From the NCBI GenBank assembly GCA_965603395.1, contig CBFDCV010000003.1:1-36927 (forward strand): 36,927 bases of DNA, written 5' to 3'. The position numbers were made by a program, and so were the translations under genes. Positions 8,854 to 16,142 of this stretch are shown here, piece by piece. Position 1 is the stretch's first letter. The number at the start of each line of letters is the position of its first letter. Below the pieces are notes generated by a model. The model was not told the DNA's origin, did no database searches, and saw only the letters and a list, made by a program, of their open reading frames with translations. Origin of the DNA: CAYSWS01 sp965603395. GTDB lineage: Bacteria > Patescibacteriota > WWE3 > UBA101185 > UBA10185.

Positions 8854-9827
8854 AGTATTGCTCCGGGAAACACCGAGATCATTACACTTGCTATGGCAAC
8901 AAGCAAAAAGCCCAGATGTGCCAGAGTGTGTCCCGTTAACTTAAATATGCCGTGTTTCTTTGAGTACCACACATCTATTCCCAACAAAGTTGTGATAAAG
9001 CCTCCAAACGCTATAGTAATTGATTGCGTGACCGCCCTTACATCAATGAACCCTCTCTCTTCCTCCCGCTCCGGTTGAGTTTTTTGTTCCAAACTAGCCA
9101 GGTTCACTTCTTGGCTGCTGTCTCCTTCCACTTCCCTTGCAGACTCCGCTAGTGCCGACTCTGTAACCTCTACTTTAGTATTGGGAAAACCTTCGCTGAT
9201 CTCATTTACCGCTGCTAAGTGTACAGGCGCTCTAAGCCGCCCAAACATTTGAACTACAATAGTCGTTTCGTACCCGTCCAATGTGCCATTTACAATGGCA
9301 AATCCTATATGATCATAATTCGGGCTTAGCATGTTGTCTCTATGAGTAACGGAGTCATACCATGCCTGTACTACGTCTTCGGACTCGGAAAAGTTTTTGG
9401 CTAAGTTTTCACCCGCATAGATATAGTCGTACCCTTCGGATAGGATAAAATCCCAGGGTTTTGTGCCGGTTGGCGATATGTGTGCCCAATAATCATCTGT
9501 AAACATATCTTTTGCTTTATTATAAGCCGCATCATTTAGTTCTTTATTTAAAGCCAGCGGTCTAAGACCAATCTTTGCTCTCCGCTCGTTTGTATACCTT
9601 AAAAGCTGACTGACATCAATATCAGATGCATACCCCAACACTCCCGGAGCAAATATCGGTAAAAACCTTATTAAAGCAGCAAAAACAATAAGCACAGCGC
9701 TATAAGAAATAAGAGCACCGTGTGATAAGAATCTAGCCCTTCTTTTGTGACGTTTGTGGGGAATAAAATGGTAGATAAACTTGTACTTTTCTATTTGGTT
9801 TGTTGTGTCCGGCAGATAAGCTCTCAT
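8850..9827 (-). CDS. Membrane-anchored CAP/SCP-domain protein (YkwD-like)
   Basis: A 325-residue protein: a basic cytoplasmic N-terminus (residues 23-33, rich in Arg, Lys and His), one membrane helix (about 38-60), a CAP domain (about 72-198), a polar Glu/Ser-rich linker (about 205-262) and two C-terminal helices (about 267-285 and 298-320). The CAP signatures are visible: HISPTGT (117-122), GENLAKNF (139-146), AWYDSVTHRDNML (155-167) and VVQMFG (191-196). Bacterial CAP proteins are extracytoplasmic and of mostly unknown activity; the family is linked to wall or adhesion functions. A TATAAT lies 11 nt before the ATG, implying a very short leader. The C-terminal helices are an unusual addition to a YkwD-type protein. 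Confidence 0.9.
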   Translation of the reverse strand: MRAYLPDTTNQIEKYKFIYHFIPHKRHKRRARFLSHGALISYSAVLIVFAALIRFLPIFAPGVLGYASDIDVSQLLRYTNERRAKIGLRPLALNKELNDAAYNKAKDMFTDDYWAHISPTGTKPWDFILSEGYDYIYAGENLAKNFSESEDVVQAWYDSVTHRDNMLSPNYDHIGFAIVNGTLDGYETTIVVQMFGRLRAPVHLAAVNEISEGFPNTKVEVTESALAESAREVEGDSSQEVNLASLEQKTQPEREEERGFIDVRAVTQSITIAFGGFITTLLGIDVWYSKKHGIFKLTGHTLAHLGFLLVAIASVMISVFPGAIL

Positions 9828-9838
9828 TATATAAAAAA

Positions 9839-9866
9839 ATTATAGCATCAATCTGGATTATGTATT
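9839..9866 (-). promoter_or_regulatory. Putative promoter of the CAP-domain gene
   Basis: On the minus strand a perfect TATAAT sits at 9844-9839, with a TTGAAT 19 nt upstream inside the end of adk. Transcription would start about 5 nt before the ATG at 9827, giving a nearly leaderless message. The long spacer lowers confidence. If real, it separates the surface cluster from the ribosomal block. Confidence 0.45.
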
Positions 9867-10478
9867 CAACTCTTCCAATACAGTCTTAAAAATACTTTGG
9901 GGCAATCCCTCAGCTGATATTTCTTTTAGACTTCCCAACATCTTGTAATGCTTGATGACCTTTAGTGTGTTTTCTTTGTAAATTTCCCATCTATGCTCTA
10001 GTATCTCAACTGTATCGTCATCCCGACGTATTAATTTGCTCCCGTCAAAATCACAAATACCTTCTTGTTGGGGAGGATTATAAACTAAGTTATAAGTATG
10101 ATCGCCTTTTTCACACACTCTTCTGGAAAGAACTCTTTTTTGTGAGGTTTTCATTGAAATATTTAGAAACAGCACCACATCCGGCTTAGGGTCGAAGTAT
10201 TCCAGATCGGACAGCTGCCTGACCCATCCATCCAGTATGTAACCATTCTCGTAACGAGAATCTTTCACAACTTCTGAAAGAAAACCTCCCAATATGCTGT
10301 TGGAGGCAAGATCTCCTTGGTCCATAGCTTCTTGAATGGGTGTATACCAAATAGAGTCCCGGGGAATTTCCCTCAACATTTTACCGACGCTGATCAGCGG
10401 AAGACCCACTTCCTTACTGATCATTTTGCCAATGGTTCCTTTTCCACTAGCTGGGGGGCCTAACAATAGAATTTTCAT
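9858..10478 (-). CDS. adk: Adenylate kinase
   Basis: Interconverts ATP and AMP with two ADP; cytoplasmic and essential for energy balance. The 206 residues fit a long-LID bacterial enzyme. The P-loop GPPASGKGT is at residues 7-15, the AMP-site arginine at R36 and DGWVRQ at 83-88, where most homologues read DGFPRT. The LID (about 117-157) has C122 and C142 plus D145, but the second cysteine of the usual CxxC is replaced by a GDH stretch (G125, D126, H127). The gene sits 3 bp after the YbaB-like gene, which itself follows secY; secY-adk is a classic pairing. The usual followers map, infA, rpsM and rpoA are absent. Confidence 0.93.
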   Translation of the reverse strand: MKILLLGPPASGKGTIGKMISKEVGLPLISVGKMLREIPRDSIWYTPIQEAMDQGDLASNSILGGFLSEVVKDSRYENGYILDGWVRQLSDLEYFDPKPDVVLFLNISMKTSQKRVLSRRVCEKGDHTYNLVYNPPQQEGICDFDGSKLIRRDDDTVEILEHRWEIYKENTLKVIKHYKMLGSLKEISAEGLPQSIFKTVLEELNT

Positions 10479-10481
10479 AGA

Positions 10482-10745
10482 CTACATTCCCGGAAAGCCT
10501 AGCTCGCTGAGCTGGCCCCTTAGTTGCTTTTCTACCTTCTTATTTACATCCTTCATAGCAGAGTTGATAAGATCTTTTAGTTCTTTCTGTTCCTCTCCTT
10601 CTATATGTATGGTTTCGATTTTTCTATCACCTCTCACCACTACCCTGATATCCTTTTTTTCTTCGGTAGAAAAGATCTGTTCCATTTGTTTTTGTAGTTT
10701 GGATTGTTCTTTTCTTAACTTGTATAACTCCTTAGGATTTATCAT
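10482..10745 (-). CDS. YbaB/EbfC-family nucleoid-associated protein
   Basis: An 87-residue protein with the family pattern: a charged N-terminal helix (residues 5-29, KELYKLRKEQSKLQKQMEQ), a short beta sheet (residues 33-50), and a C-terminal amphipathic helix containing the family-like LKDLINSAMKDVNKK near residues 56-70. YbaB proteins are dimers that bind DNA without strong sequence demands. The glycine-rich middle of typical members (GxVxVxxxG) is degenerate here (IRVVVRGDRKIETI). Its place between secY and adk is unusual, since ybaB commonly lies beside dnaX and recR. Gaps of 4 bp to secY and 3 bp to adk show it is part of the ribosomal transcript. Confidence 0.75.
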   Translation of the reverse strand: MINPKELYKLRKEQSKLQKQMEQIFSTEEKKDIRVVVRGDRKIETIHIEGEEQKELKDLINSAMKDVNKKVEKQLRGQLSELGFPGM

Positions 10746-10749
10746 AAAC

Positions 10750-12006
10750 TTATTGTAAGAAACTTTGATAATTTCTTGTTACCATCATAGATTCGATCTG
10801 CCTAACTGTTTCTAGCACTACTGAGACTACAATTAGTATACCTGTTCCTCCTATGGCTAGCTGGGTCATTCCCGTAAATGACTGGATGATGTACGGCAGT
10901 ATGGCTATGATACCTAAAAATAAAGCGCCCACCAAGGTCAGCCTGATAGTTATATTCCTTAGATACTTGGCTGTAGCGCTCCCTGGCCTTATTCCCGGTA
11001 TGAAACCGCCTCTTTTCTTAACATCGTCTGCAATTTTAGCCGGATCAAACTGCATGAAAGTATAAAAGAAAGTAAAACCAAAAACCAAAAAGAAATATAA
11101 AACATTGTATAAAGCCGCACTAGAAGTAAAGTTCTTACCTAAAAATGAGCCTAGACCCTGTAAAAACGGAGAGGACGCAGCTAACAACGGCCCGCTCAAT
11201 AACGAGGGCACTAAAACTATGGAAACAGCAAAAATAATGGGAATAACACCCGCCTGATTGATCTTAATAGGCAAAAAGTTGGCTACCTTCTGGGACCTCA
11301 CACCCCTTCTACCATATTCAATGGGAATGTTCCTTGTCCCTTCATTTATTAGTACGATACCTAAAATTATCAACACTGTAACTGCGAGCAATAGTAAAAG
11401 CACGATGATGTTGTACTTATCCAACATAGAAACCATGCTTAGTGCTCCCGAAGGCAATCTACTGATAATACCTACAAAAATAAGCAAAGAAATTCCTTGA
11501 CCTACACCATATTCTGTTACTAAATCACCTAACCAAACTAAGATCATCGATCCGCTGACAAGAGAAAGCAGCAAAACTACCAACTGCGACATGCCCAAAG
11601 ATCCTATTACAGTTTGCTTGCTCAATAAAAAATATACACCATATGCCTGGATCAAAGCCAAAGGCACAGTAAGAAGCTTGGTATACATGTTGATTTTTTC
11701 TCTCCCCGCCTCTCCTTCTTTTGACAACTCTTCCAGTGCAGGAATCATTTTGGTAAACAACTGTAAAATAATCGAGGAATTAATGTAAGGTCCAAGACCC
11801 AACGTAACTATGGAAAAGTTTTGAAAACCACCGCCACTAAACAAATCGAATAAACCAAAAATAGCGTTACTGCCCAAAAATGATCTTACAGCCTGCAGGT
11901 CTACTCCCGGAACAGGAACATGAACAAGTATTCTAAAAATAATAACGGCAAACAAGGAAAATAGGAGTTTCTTTCTTAACTCTTCGTTTTTAAGTATTTT
12001 TAACAT
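10750..12006 (-). CDS. secY: Sec translocon channel subunit SecY
   Basis: Forms the protein-conducting channel of the inner membrane with SecE and SecG. The 418 residues contain about ten membrane helices, the plug-region sequence GLFDLFSGGGFQNFSIVTLG near residues 50-69, and the cytoplasmic loop GRRGVRSQKVANFLPIKINQ near residues 233-252, which binds the ribosome and SecA. The C-terminal RQIESMMVTRNY is also typical. The start codon follows the rplO stop directly with no gap, the normal spc-operon arrangement. It serves the many exported and membrane proteins of this window, including the CAP protein and signal peptidase substrates. Confidence 0.96.
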   Translation of the reverse strand: MLKILKNEELRKKLLFSLFAVIIFRILVHVPVPGVDLQAVRSFLGSNAIFGLFDLFSGGGFQNFSIVTLGLGPYINSSIILQLFTKMIPALEELSKEGEAGREKINMYTKLLTVPLALIQAYGVYFLLSKQTVIGSLGMSQLVVLLLSLVSGSMILVWLGDLVTEYGVGQGISLLIFVGIISRLPSGALSMVSMLDKYNIIVLLLLLAVTVLIILGIVLINEGTRNIPIEYGRRGVRSQKVANFLPIKINQAGVIPIIFAVSIVLVPSLLSGPLLAASSPFLQGLGSFLGKNFTSSAALYNVLYFFLVFGFTFFYTFMQFDPAKIADDVKKRGGFIPGIRPGSATAKYLRNITIRLTLVGALFLGIIAILPYIIQSFTGMTQLAIGGTGILIVVSVVLETVRQIESMMVTRNYQSFLQ

Positions 12007-12453
12007 TTATTTTGGCTCAATTATTTTAGATTCTGATTTTTCAATTCTCTCTCTAGCGCCCTTCGTGATCAAAAATCCTTCAATTTCCAGTTTTTTGTGT
12101 AACATTCCGTTGGCTAATATTTTAACACCATCTTTTGGTAGCTTATCAAGAATACCCTTTTTGACTAATTGGTCCGGTGTTACCTTGTCTCCATCTTTGA
12201 ACAAATTCAGCTTCACAAGTGGTATGTACTCAACGTCTCTTCTTTTTGTACCCTTAAAACTTGGCTTTTTTGGCATTTTTTTGTACAAGGGTACTTGACC
12301 GCCTTCAAATCCTAAGGCAACTTTTCCTCTAGCTTTTAGGCCTTTGGCGCCGCGCCCTGATGTATGACCTCCCTTACCACTACCATACCCCCTACCAACT
12401 CTCTTCTTACTATGTTTTTTCCCCTTATGCCTCACTAACTGATTTAGCTTCAT
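12007..12453 (-). CDS. rplO: Ribosomal protein L15
   Basis: Large-subunit protein, 148 residues, normal length. The N-terminal glycine- and basic-rich tail (residues 9-42, with VGRGYGSGKGGHTSGRG) threads into 23S rRNA, and the globular part follows with GFEGGQVPLYKKMPK. The ATG lies inside the end of rpsE (29 bp overlap) and is preceded by AAGG within rpsE, so translation is coupled. In most bacteria rpmD (L30) lies between rpsE and rplO; here the overlap leaves no room for it. L30 loss is a known CPR trait. Confidence 0.96.
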   Translation of the reverse strand: MKLNQLVRHKGKKHSKKRVGRGYGSGKGGHTSGRGAKGLKARGKVALGFEGGQVPLYKKMPKKPSFKGTKRRDVEYIPLVKLNLFKDGDKVTPDQLVKKGILDKLPKDGVKILANGMLHKKLEIEGFLITKGARERIEKSESKIIEPK

Positions 12454-12916
12454 CTTTTGCCTTTTTTAACTTTTCTAAAGCTTGTATGGTACATCTTACA
12501 TTTGCCAACTTATCACTTGATCCAAGCATCTTAGCAGAAACGTCTTTCACGCCTGCCAACTCCAACACAACTCTTACAGGGCCACCGGCAATAATTCCCG
12601 AACCTTTAGGTGCCGGTTTTAATAAAACCCTAGCCGCTGCATATTTGTGTATAACTTCATGTGGAATAGTAGTACCTTTTAAATTAACTTCTACTACATT
12701 ATCTTTAGCCTTACTAACAGCTTTTTGGATAGCTCTGGAAACATCTCTTGATTTTCCCAAGGCCGCTCCTACTTTACCTTTAAAATCTCCTACTACAATT
12801 AAGGCGGTAAAACCAATAGCATTTCCGCCGGTTGTCTTTTTAGAAACCCTTTTTATGTGGTAGACCCTCTCTTCAAATTCTTTGGCTCGAACAAATCCGC
12901 CCGGCTTTCTCATCAT
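12425..12916 (-). CDS. rpsE: Ribosomal protein S5
   Basis: Small-subunit protein that lines the mRNA entry channel and takes part in decoding accuracy. The 163 residues carry the N-terminal double-stranded RNA-binding fold (FEERVYHIKRVSKKTTGG, about residues 18-35) and the conserved GKVGAALGKSRDVSRAIQKA (47-66) and PAPKGSGIIAGG (101-112). It begins 4 bp before the rplR stop (ATGA overlap). Two ATG codons are adjacent; the first is the one overlapping the stop. The C-terminus is Lys/Ala-rich and overlaps rplO. Confidence 0.96.
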   Translation of the reverse strand: MMRKPGGFVRAKEFEERVYHIKRVSKKTTGGNAIGFTALIVVGDFKGKVGAALGKSRDVSRAIQKAVSKAKDNVVEVNLKGTTIPHEVIHKYAAARVLLKPAPKGSGIIAGGPVRVVLELAGVKDVSAKMLGSSDKLANVRCTIQALEKLKKAKDEAKSVSEA

Positions 12917-13275
12917 AACTGCAGTCCTCCCTCTCTTGCCCCCTCAGCAATCTGTTTTACTCGACCGTGATACTTATAACCACTTCGGTCAAAAACCACC
13001 TGTTTTATTTTTTTCTTTAAGGCTTCTTCTGCTAGTTTTTTACCCAAGCTAAACGATGCCTCCTGCTTAACTTTAGCTTTGTGAAGGTCCTTCACATTCT
13101 TTAAGGACACAGAAACGAGTGTTTTACCTGCTGTATCGTCAATTAATTGTCCATAGCTGTATTTATTAGATCGAAAAACAGAGAGCCTTGGCCTATTTGA
13201 AGTACCAAATACTTTCTTTCGTACTCTTAGTTTTCTTCTTTCTCTATTAGTTTTTCTTAATACCACTTTTGGCAT
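12913..13275 (-). CDS. rplR: Ribosomal protein L18
   Basis: A 120-residue 5S rRNA-binding protein. The basic N-terminus (residues 5-30, many Arg and Lys) precedes the conserved NRPRLSVFRSNKY (27-39), and the C-terminus has VVFDRSGYKYHGRVKQIAEGAREGGL, typical of the family. It works with L5 to load 5S rRNA onto the large subunit. It follows rplF by 1 bp and overlaps rpsE by 4 bp. Nothing is unusual. Confidence 0.96.
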   Translation of the reverse strand: MPKVVLRKTNRERRKLRVRKKVFGTSNRPRLSVFRSNKYSYGQLIDDTAGKTLVSVSLKNVKDLHKAKVKQEASFSLGKKLAEEALKKKIKQVVFDRSGYKYHGRVKQIAEGAREGGLQL

Positions 13276-13276
13276 A

Positions 13277-13816
13277 TTATATTTTTCCTGCCTTTCCGGG
13301 TTTTGTTTTTATTTCTTCTCCAGCATATCTGATGCCCTTGCCTTTATAAGCTTCCGGTTTTCTGAGTTTTCTAATTCTAGCGGCGGTTTGACCTACTAGT
13401 TGCTTATTAATACCTTTCACGGTGATATTTTTATTGTCTACTACTAAAAGCTCGACTCCCTCAGGTTTTTCAAAAACCACAGGGTGCGAATACCCCAAGG
13501 TAAAAGAAACTCCTTTTGGGTCTGATTTAGCTCTGTAACCAACCCCTACTAACTCCAACTTCTTTTCATATCCTTCAGTCACCCCTTGGATCATGTTGTC
13601 TATCAAAGCCCTAGTTAATCCCCAATAAGCACTGTACCCTTTAACTTTTGTTTTAACTGAAACCACAAGCTCATCGCCTTCTTGCTCTACTGCCATCTCC
13701 GGTCTAGTGGTATAAGTGAGCTCGCCCTTACTTCCCTTGACGGTAACTGCTCCACCTTTGATATCAACACTTACTCCTTCAGGAATTTTAATTGGTTTTC
13801 TTCCTATTCTAGACAT
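13277..13816 (-). CDS. rplF: Ribosomal protein L6
   Basis: A 179-residue large-subunit protein beside the elongation-factor-binding region. It starts with the signature MSRIGRKPI and has two similar alpha/beta domains (about residues 1-80 and 85-170). The C-terminal signature KPEAYKGKGIRYAGE is intact. It sits 2 bp after rpsH and 1 bp before rplR. Length and motifs are ordinary. Confidence 0.97.
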   Translation of the reverse strand: MSRIGRKPIKIPEGVSVDIKGGAVTVKGSKGELTYTTRPEMAVEQEGDELVVSVKTKVKGYSAYWGLTRALIDNMIQGVTEGYEKKLELVGVGYRAKSDPKGVSFTLGYSHPVVFEKPEGVELLVVDNKNITVKGINKQLVGQTAARIRKLRKPEAYKGKGIRYAGEEIKTKPGKAGKI

Positions 13817-13818
13817 AG

Positions 13819-14217
13819 TTAATAAACCCGGCAGATCAGTTCTCCCCCTAATTTTTTCTTCTTGGCTTCTTCTCCGCTCATAATTCCCCTTGAAGTTGAA
13901 ATTACCACCACCCCGTGCCCTCCAATCACCGGTTTTATATCACCGCTCCCTATATATAATCTCCTACCTGGTTTTGACATCCTATTAACTTCGGACAGTG
14001 CAAACTCCTCTCCCTCCACAGCTAAATCCAGCCTCAGGCCTTTGTAACTCTTCCCTTTGTGTTTAAATGTCTTAACTTGCTTTAAAAACCCGGCTTCTTT
14101 TAACACGTTAGCCACACCCTCACACTCTTTTGAGTAAAAGGTTTCTACATAGGGTTTTTTTGCCATAGAGGCATTTTTTAGAGAACTCAACATGTTCGAT
14201 AATCGGTCCATGCTCAT
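13819..14217 (-). CDS. rpsH: Ribosomal protein S8
   Basis: A 132-residue primary binder of the central domain of 16S rRNA. It carries DRLSNMLSSLKNA near the N-terminus and the C-terminal STSRGIMSGEEAKKKKLGGE (residues 106-125), the family signature. Two ATG codons (14217 and 14211) are possible starts and the difference is only two residues. In E. coli S8 represses the spc operon by binding its mRNA near rplE; no such structure is obvious here by eye. It abuts rpsN (2 bp) and rplF (2 bp). Confidence 0.96.
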   Translation of the reverse strand: MSMDRLSNMLSSLKNASMAKKPYVETFYSKECEGVANVLKEAGFLKQVKTFKHKGKSYKGLRLDLAVEGEEFALSEVNRMSKPGRRLYIGSGDIKPVIGGHGVVVISTSRGIMSGEEAKKKKLGGELICRVY

Positions 14218-14219
14218 AA

Positions 14220-14408
14220 TTACCAGCTAGCCTTTCTAACTCCGGGAAGTTCCCCCTTGTGAGCCAATTCTCTAAAACACTTGCGGCAAATCTCGAACCT
14301 CCTCATAAAGCCCCTAGGGTTACCACAAATTTGGCACCTATTATATTGCCTTACCTTAAATTTAAAGTTTCCTCTTTTATGTTTTTGTATTAAAGCTTCT
14401 TTTGCCAT
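14220..14408 (-). CDS. rpsN: Ribosomal protein S14, zinc-binding short type
   Basis: A 62-residue small-subunit head protein of the short, zinc-containing type. The four cysteines form CQIC and CRKC pairs around residues 24-42, and the C-terminus LPGVRKASW is the family signature. Short zinc-type S14 is usual in Gram-positives and CPR. No ribosome-binding site is evident before the ATG, which lies after a 47-bp gap with promoter-like sequence. Confidence 0.96.
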   Translation of the reverse strand: MAKEALIQKHKRGNFKFKVRQYNRCQICGNPRGFMRRFEICRKCFRELAHKGELPGVRKASW

Positions 14409-14424
14409 ACGCTAACAGTTTGTA

Positions 14425-14453
14425 AATATATCACTAATACAGCCTAAAAACAA
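14425..14453 (-). promoter_or_regulatory. Possible internal promoter before rpsN
   Basis: On the minus strand TTGTTT (14453-14448) and TATATT (14430-14425) are separated by exactly 17 nt, and the -10 is preceded by TG at the extended position. Transcription would start about 10 nt before the rpsN ATG. The -35 is poor, and A+T-rich gaps yield such matches by chance. Confidence 0.33.
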
Positions 14454-14455
14454 AG

Positions 14456-15001
14456 TTATTCCTTCTTTTTAAACGGCATTCCAATATAATTTAATAAAGC
14501 CTTATTTACTTCTTTATCATCATTTGAGCTTACAACGGTTAGCTGCATGCTTCTTATGCCTTTGGTGGTGTTTGGATTTACCTCCGGGAAGATGACATGT
14601 TCAGTAATTCCCAATGAATAATTTCCGGCATCGTCAAAAGAACCCAACGCCAAGCCTCTAAAATCCCTTATTCTAGGGATAGCCACGCTAATTAGCTTGT
14701 CTAAAAATGCCCACATTCTTTCCCCTCTTAGGGTGGCTGAATATCCTACCACATCGCCCTTTCGAATCTTGAAACCGGCTTCGGATAATCTTGCCTTCTT
14801 AGGATAGGGTTTTTGCCCTAATAATTGAGCTAGATCATGTTCGAAGCTTTCCACAGCATCTTTATTTTCCCTAAATCCGCCAATTCCGGCGTTTATTACG
14901 ACTTTTTTTATGCGCGGCACTTCCATAATACTTTTATAACCAAACTCTTCTTTCATTTTTGGTACAATTTCCTTTTGATACTTTTCTTTTAGTCTATTCA
15001 T
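14456..15001 (-). CDS. rplE: Ribosomal protein L5
   Basis: A 181-residue 5S rRNA-binding protein that contacts P-site tRNA. Conserved blocks are VPRIKKVVINAGIG (residues 28-41), RGERMWAFLDKLISVAIPRIRDFRG (about 99-123) and the C-terminal GMPF. GGAG lies about 8 nt before the ATG inside the end of rplX, so the start is well supported. It is separated from rpsN by 47 bp, the only sizeable gap in the spc-type part of the block. Confidence 0.97.
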   Translation of the reverse strand: MNRLKEKYQKEIVPKMKEEFGYKSIMEVPRIKKVVINAGIGGFRENKDAVESFEHDLAQLLGQKPYPKKARLSEAGFKIRKGDVVGYSATLRGERMWAFLDKLISVAIPRIRDFRGLALGSFDDAGNYSLGITEHVIFPEVNPNTTKGIRSMQLTVVSSNDDKEVNKALLNYIGMPFKKKE

Positions 15002-15002
15002 C

Positions 15003-15314
15003 TTATTTCTCCATAACCTTTCCTGTAGCTTTGTTCACCCTATACTTCTTGCCATCGACTACTTTACTACCTAAACGCACTCCTTTACTTAGCTCATCGT
15101 CAAAATACATTACATTGGAAATGTGAATGGGACTTTCCTTTTTGATAATCCCGCCCTCTTTTGAGACAGTGCCGGGTTTAACATGTTTTTTGACAACGTT
15201 AACTCCCTCAACTACTACCTTTTTATCTTTAATAATTACTCTTAATACGGCCCCCACTTTTCCTAGGTCTTTTCCCGAAATTATTTTTACTTTGTCACCC
15301 TTTTTGATGCGCAT
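15003..15314 (-). CDS. rplX: Ribosomal protein L24
   Basis: An assembly-initiating large-subunit protein with an N-terminal KOW motif (KGDKVKIISGKDLGKVG, residues 5-21). I place the start at 15314, giving 103 residues: it begins MRIKKGD as the family does, and AAGGAGG lies 12 nt upstream. A longer frame to 15347 would overlap rplN and adds a sequence without family character. It lies 4 bp after rplN and 1 bp before rplE. Confidence 0.94.
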   Translation of the reverse strand: MRIKKGDKVKIISGKDLGKVGAVLRVIIKDKKVVVEGVNVVKKHVKPGTVSKEGGIIKKESPIHISNVMYFDDELSKGVRLGSKVVDGKKYRVNKATGKVMEK

Positions 15315-15318
15315 TTTA

Positions 15319-15687
15319 TTACCAAACCTCCTTTGCCAAAGAGGCAATTTTTAAAAACCCTGCATCTCTAATCTCTCTACCTACCGGACCAAACACTCTT
15401 GTCCCCAACATTTGCTTATCTTTACTGACAACCACGGCCGCATTATCGTCAAATCTGATATAACTACCATCTTTTCTTCTAACTTCCTTCCTGCATCTCA
15501 CAATAACAGCCCTCACAATACTGTGATCTTTGACTGCCCCAGTACCGGAAGCGCCGCTAATAGCCACAGTAACAATATCTCCTATACTAGCAAATCTTCT
15601 ATTGGAGCTGCCCGGAATACCAATAAGTTTAAGCTTCTTGGCACCGGAATTGTCAGCTACTACTAACTGCGAACCAACCTGCATCAT
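15319..15687 (-). CDS. rplN: Ribosomal protein L14
   Basis: A 122-residue large-subunit protein at the subunit interface, contacting 16S rRNA and L19. The signatures LVVADNSGAKKLK (residues 8-20) and the C-terminal VFGPVGREIRDAGFLKIASLA are intact. Two consecutive ATG codons (15687 and 15684) give ambiguous first residues; the family begins with either. It follows rpsQ by 5 bp and is one of the most conserved proteins of the window. Confidence 0.97.
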   Translation of the reverse strand: MMQVGSQLVVADNSGAKKLKLIGIPGSSNRRFASIGDIVTVAISGASGTGAVKDHSIVRAVIVRCRKEVRRKDGSYIRFDDNAAVVVSKDKQMLGTRVFGPVGREIRDAGFLKIASLAKEVW

Positions 15688-15692
15688 GGCAA

Positions 15693-15938
15693 TTACTTAA
15701 CCTCCGCTTCTAACTTTTCTACTACCTTCCAAGTTACAGTTTTGCTGTAGGGCATACACTCCTCAATCACTACTGTGTCTCCCATAGCTACATTGAGATC
15801 ATCTCTGGCTTTGAATTTTTTTGTCTTTCTAATTAATTTCTTATATACTTTGTGTCTTTTTACAGACTCCACGCTCACAACTATAGTTTTCTCCATCTTT
15901 GTAGATGTTACTTTTCCGGTCAGTTTTTTCTTAGGCAT
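15693..15938 (-). CDS. rpsQ: Ribosomal protein S17
   Basis: An 81-residue OB-fold protein that binds the 5' domain of 16S rRNA. The opening KKLTGKVTSTKMEKTIVVSVE and the VAMGDTVVIEECMPYSKTV block are typical. A strong GAGGAGG ribosome-binding site lies shortly before the ATG, inside the end of rpmC, which overlaps by 8 bp. Ordinary length. Confidence 0.95.
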   Translation of the reverse strand: MPKKKLTGKVTSTKMEKTIVVSVESVKRHKVYKKLIRKTKKFKARDDLNVAMGDTVVIEECMPYSKTVTWKVVEKLEAEVK

Positions 15939-16140
15939 TTGACACCTCCTCTAAAAATTTCTTTTCTGCTAGGACTGTTTTCACTCTAGCAATATCCTTT
16001 CTAAAACTCTTAGTTTTTGCTACATTTTTTTCTTTTCCCTTATACACATCGTGCATAAATTTCTCCATATCTTTTTCTTGGCCGGCTAAAACTTTTTTTA
16101 ATTCCTTTATGCTTTTATTTCTTATGTCTTTAACTAACAT
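15931..16140 (-). CDS. rpmC: Ribosomal protein L29
   Basis: A 69-residue two-helix protein near the polypeptide exit tunnel, where trigger factor and SRP dock. It has the family layout: an N-terminal LVKDIRNKSIKELKKVL helix, a basic middle, and a C-terminal helix with FRKDIARVKTVLAEK (the usual RRxIARxxTxL signature). It lies between rplP and rpsQ as in other bacteria and overlaps rpsQ by 8 bp. Confidence 0.92.
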   Translation of the reverse strand: MLVKDIRNKSIKELKKVLAGQEKDMEKFMHDVYKGKEKNVAKTKSFRKDIARVKTVLAEKKFLEEVSNA

Positions 16141-16142
16141 AT

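Noticed and set aside
12360..12863. 167-codon open frame on the plus strand
   Set aside because: Antisense to rplO and rpsE, both certain; no ribosome-binding site.
15003..15347. Longer L24 start at 15347
   Set aside because: It overlaps rplN by 29 bp and the added residues are unlike L24; the ATG at 15314 has AAGGAGG upstream.
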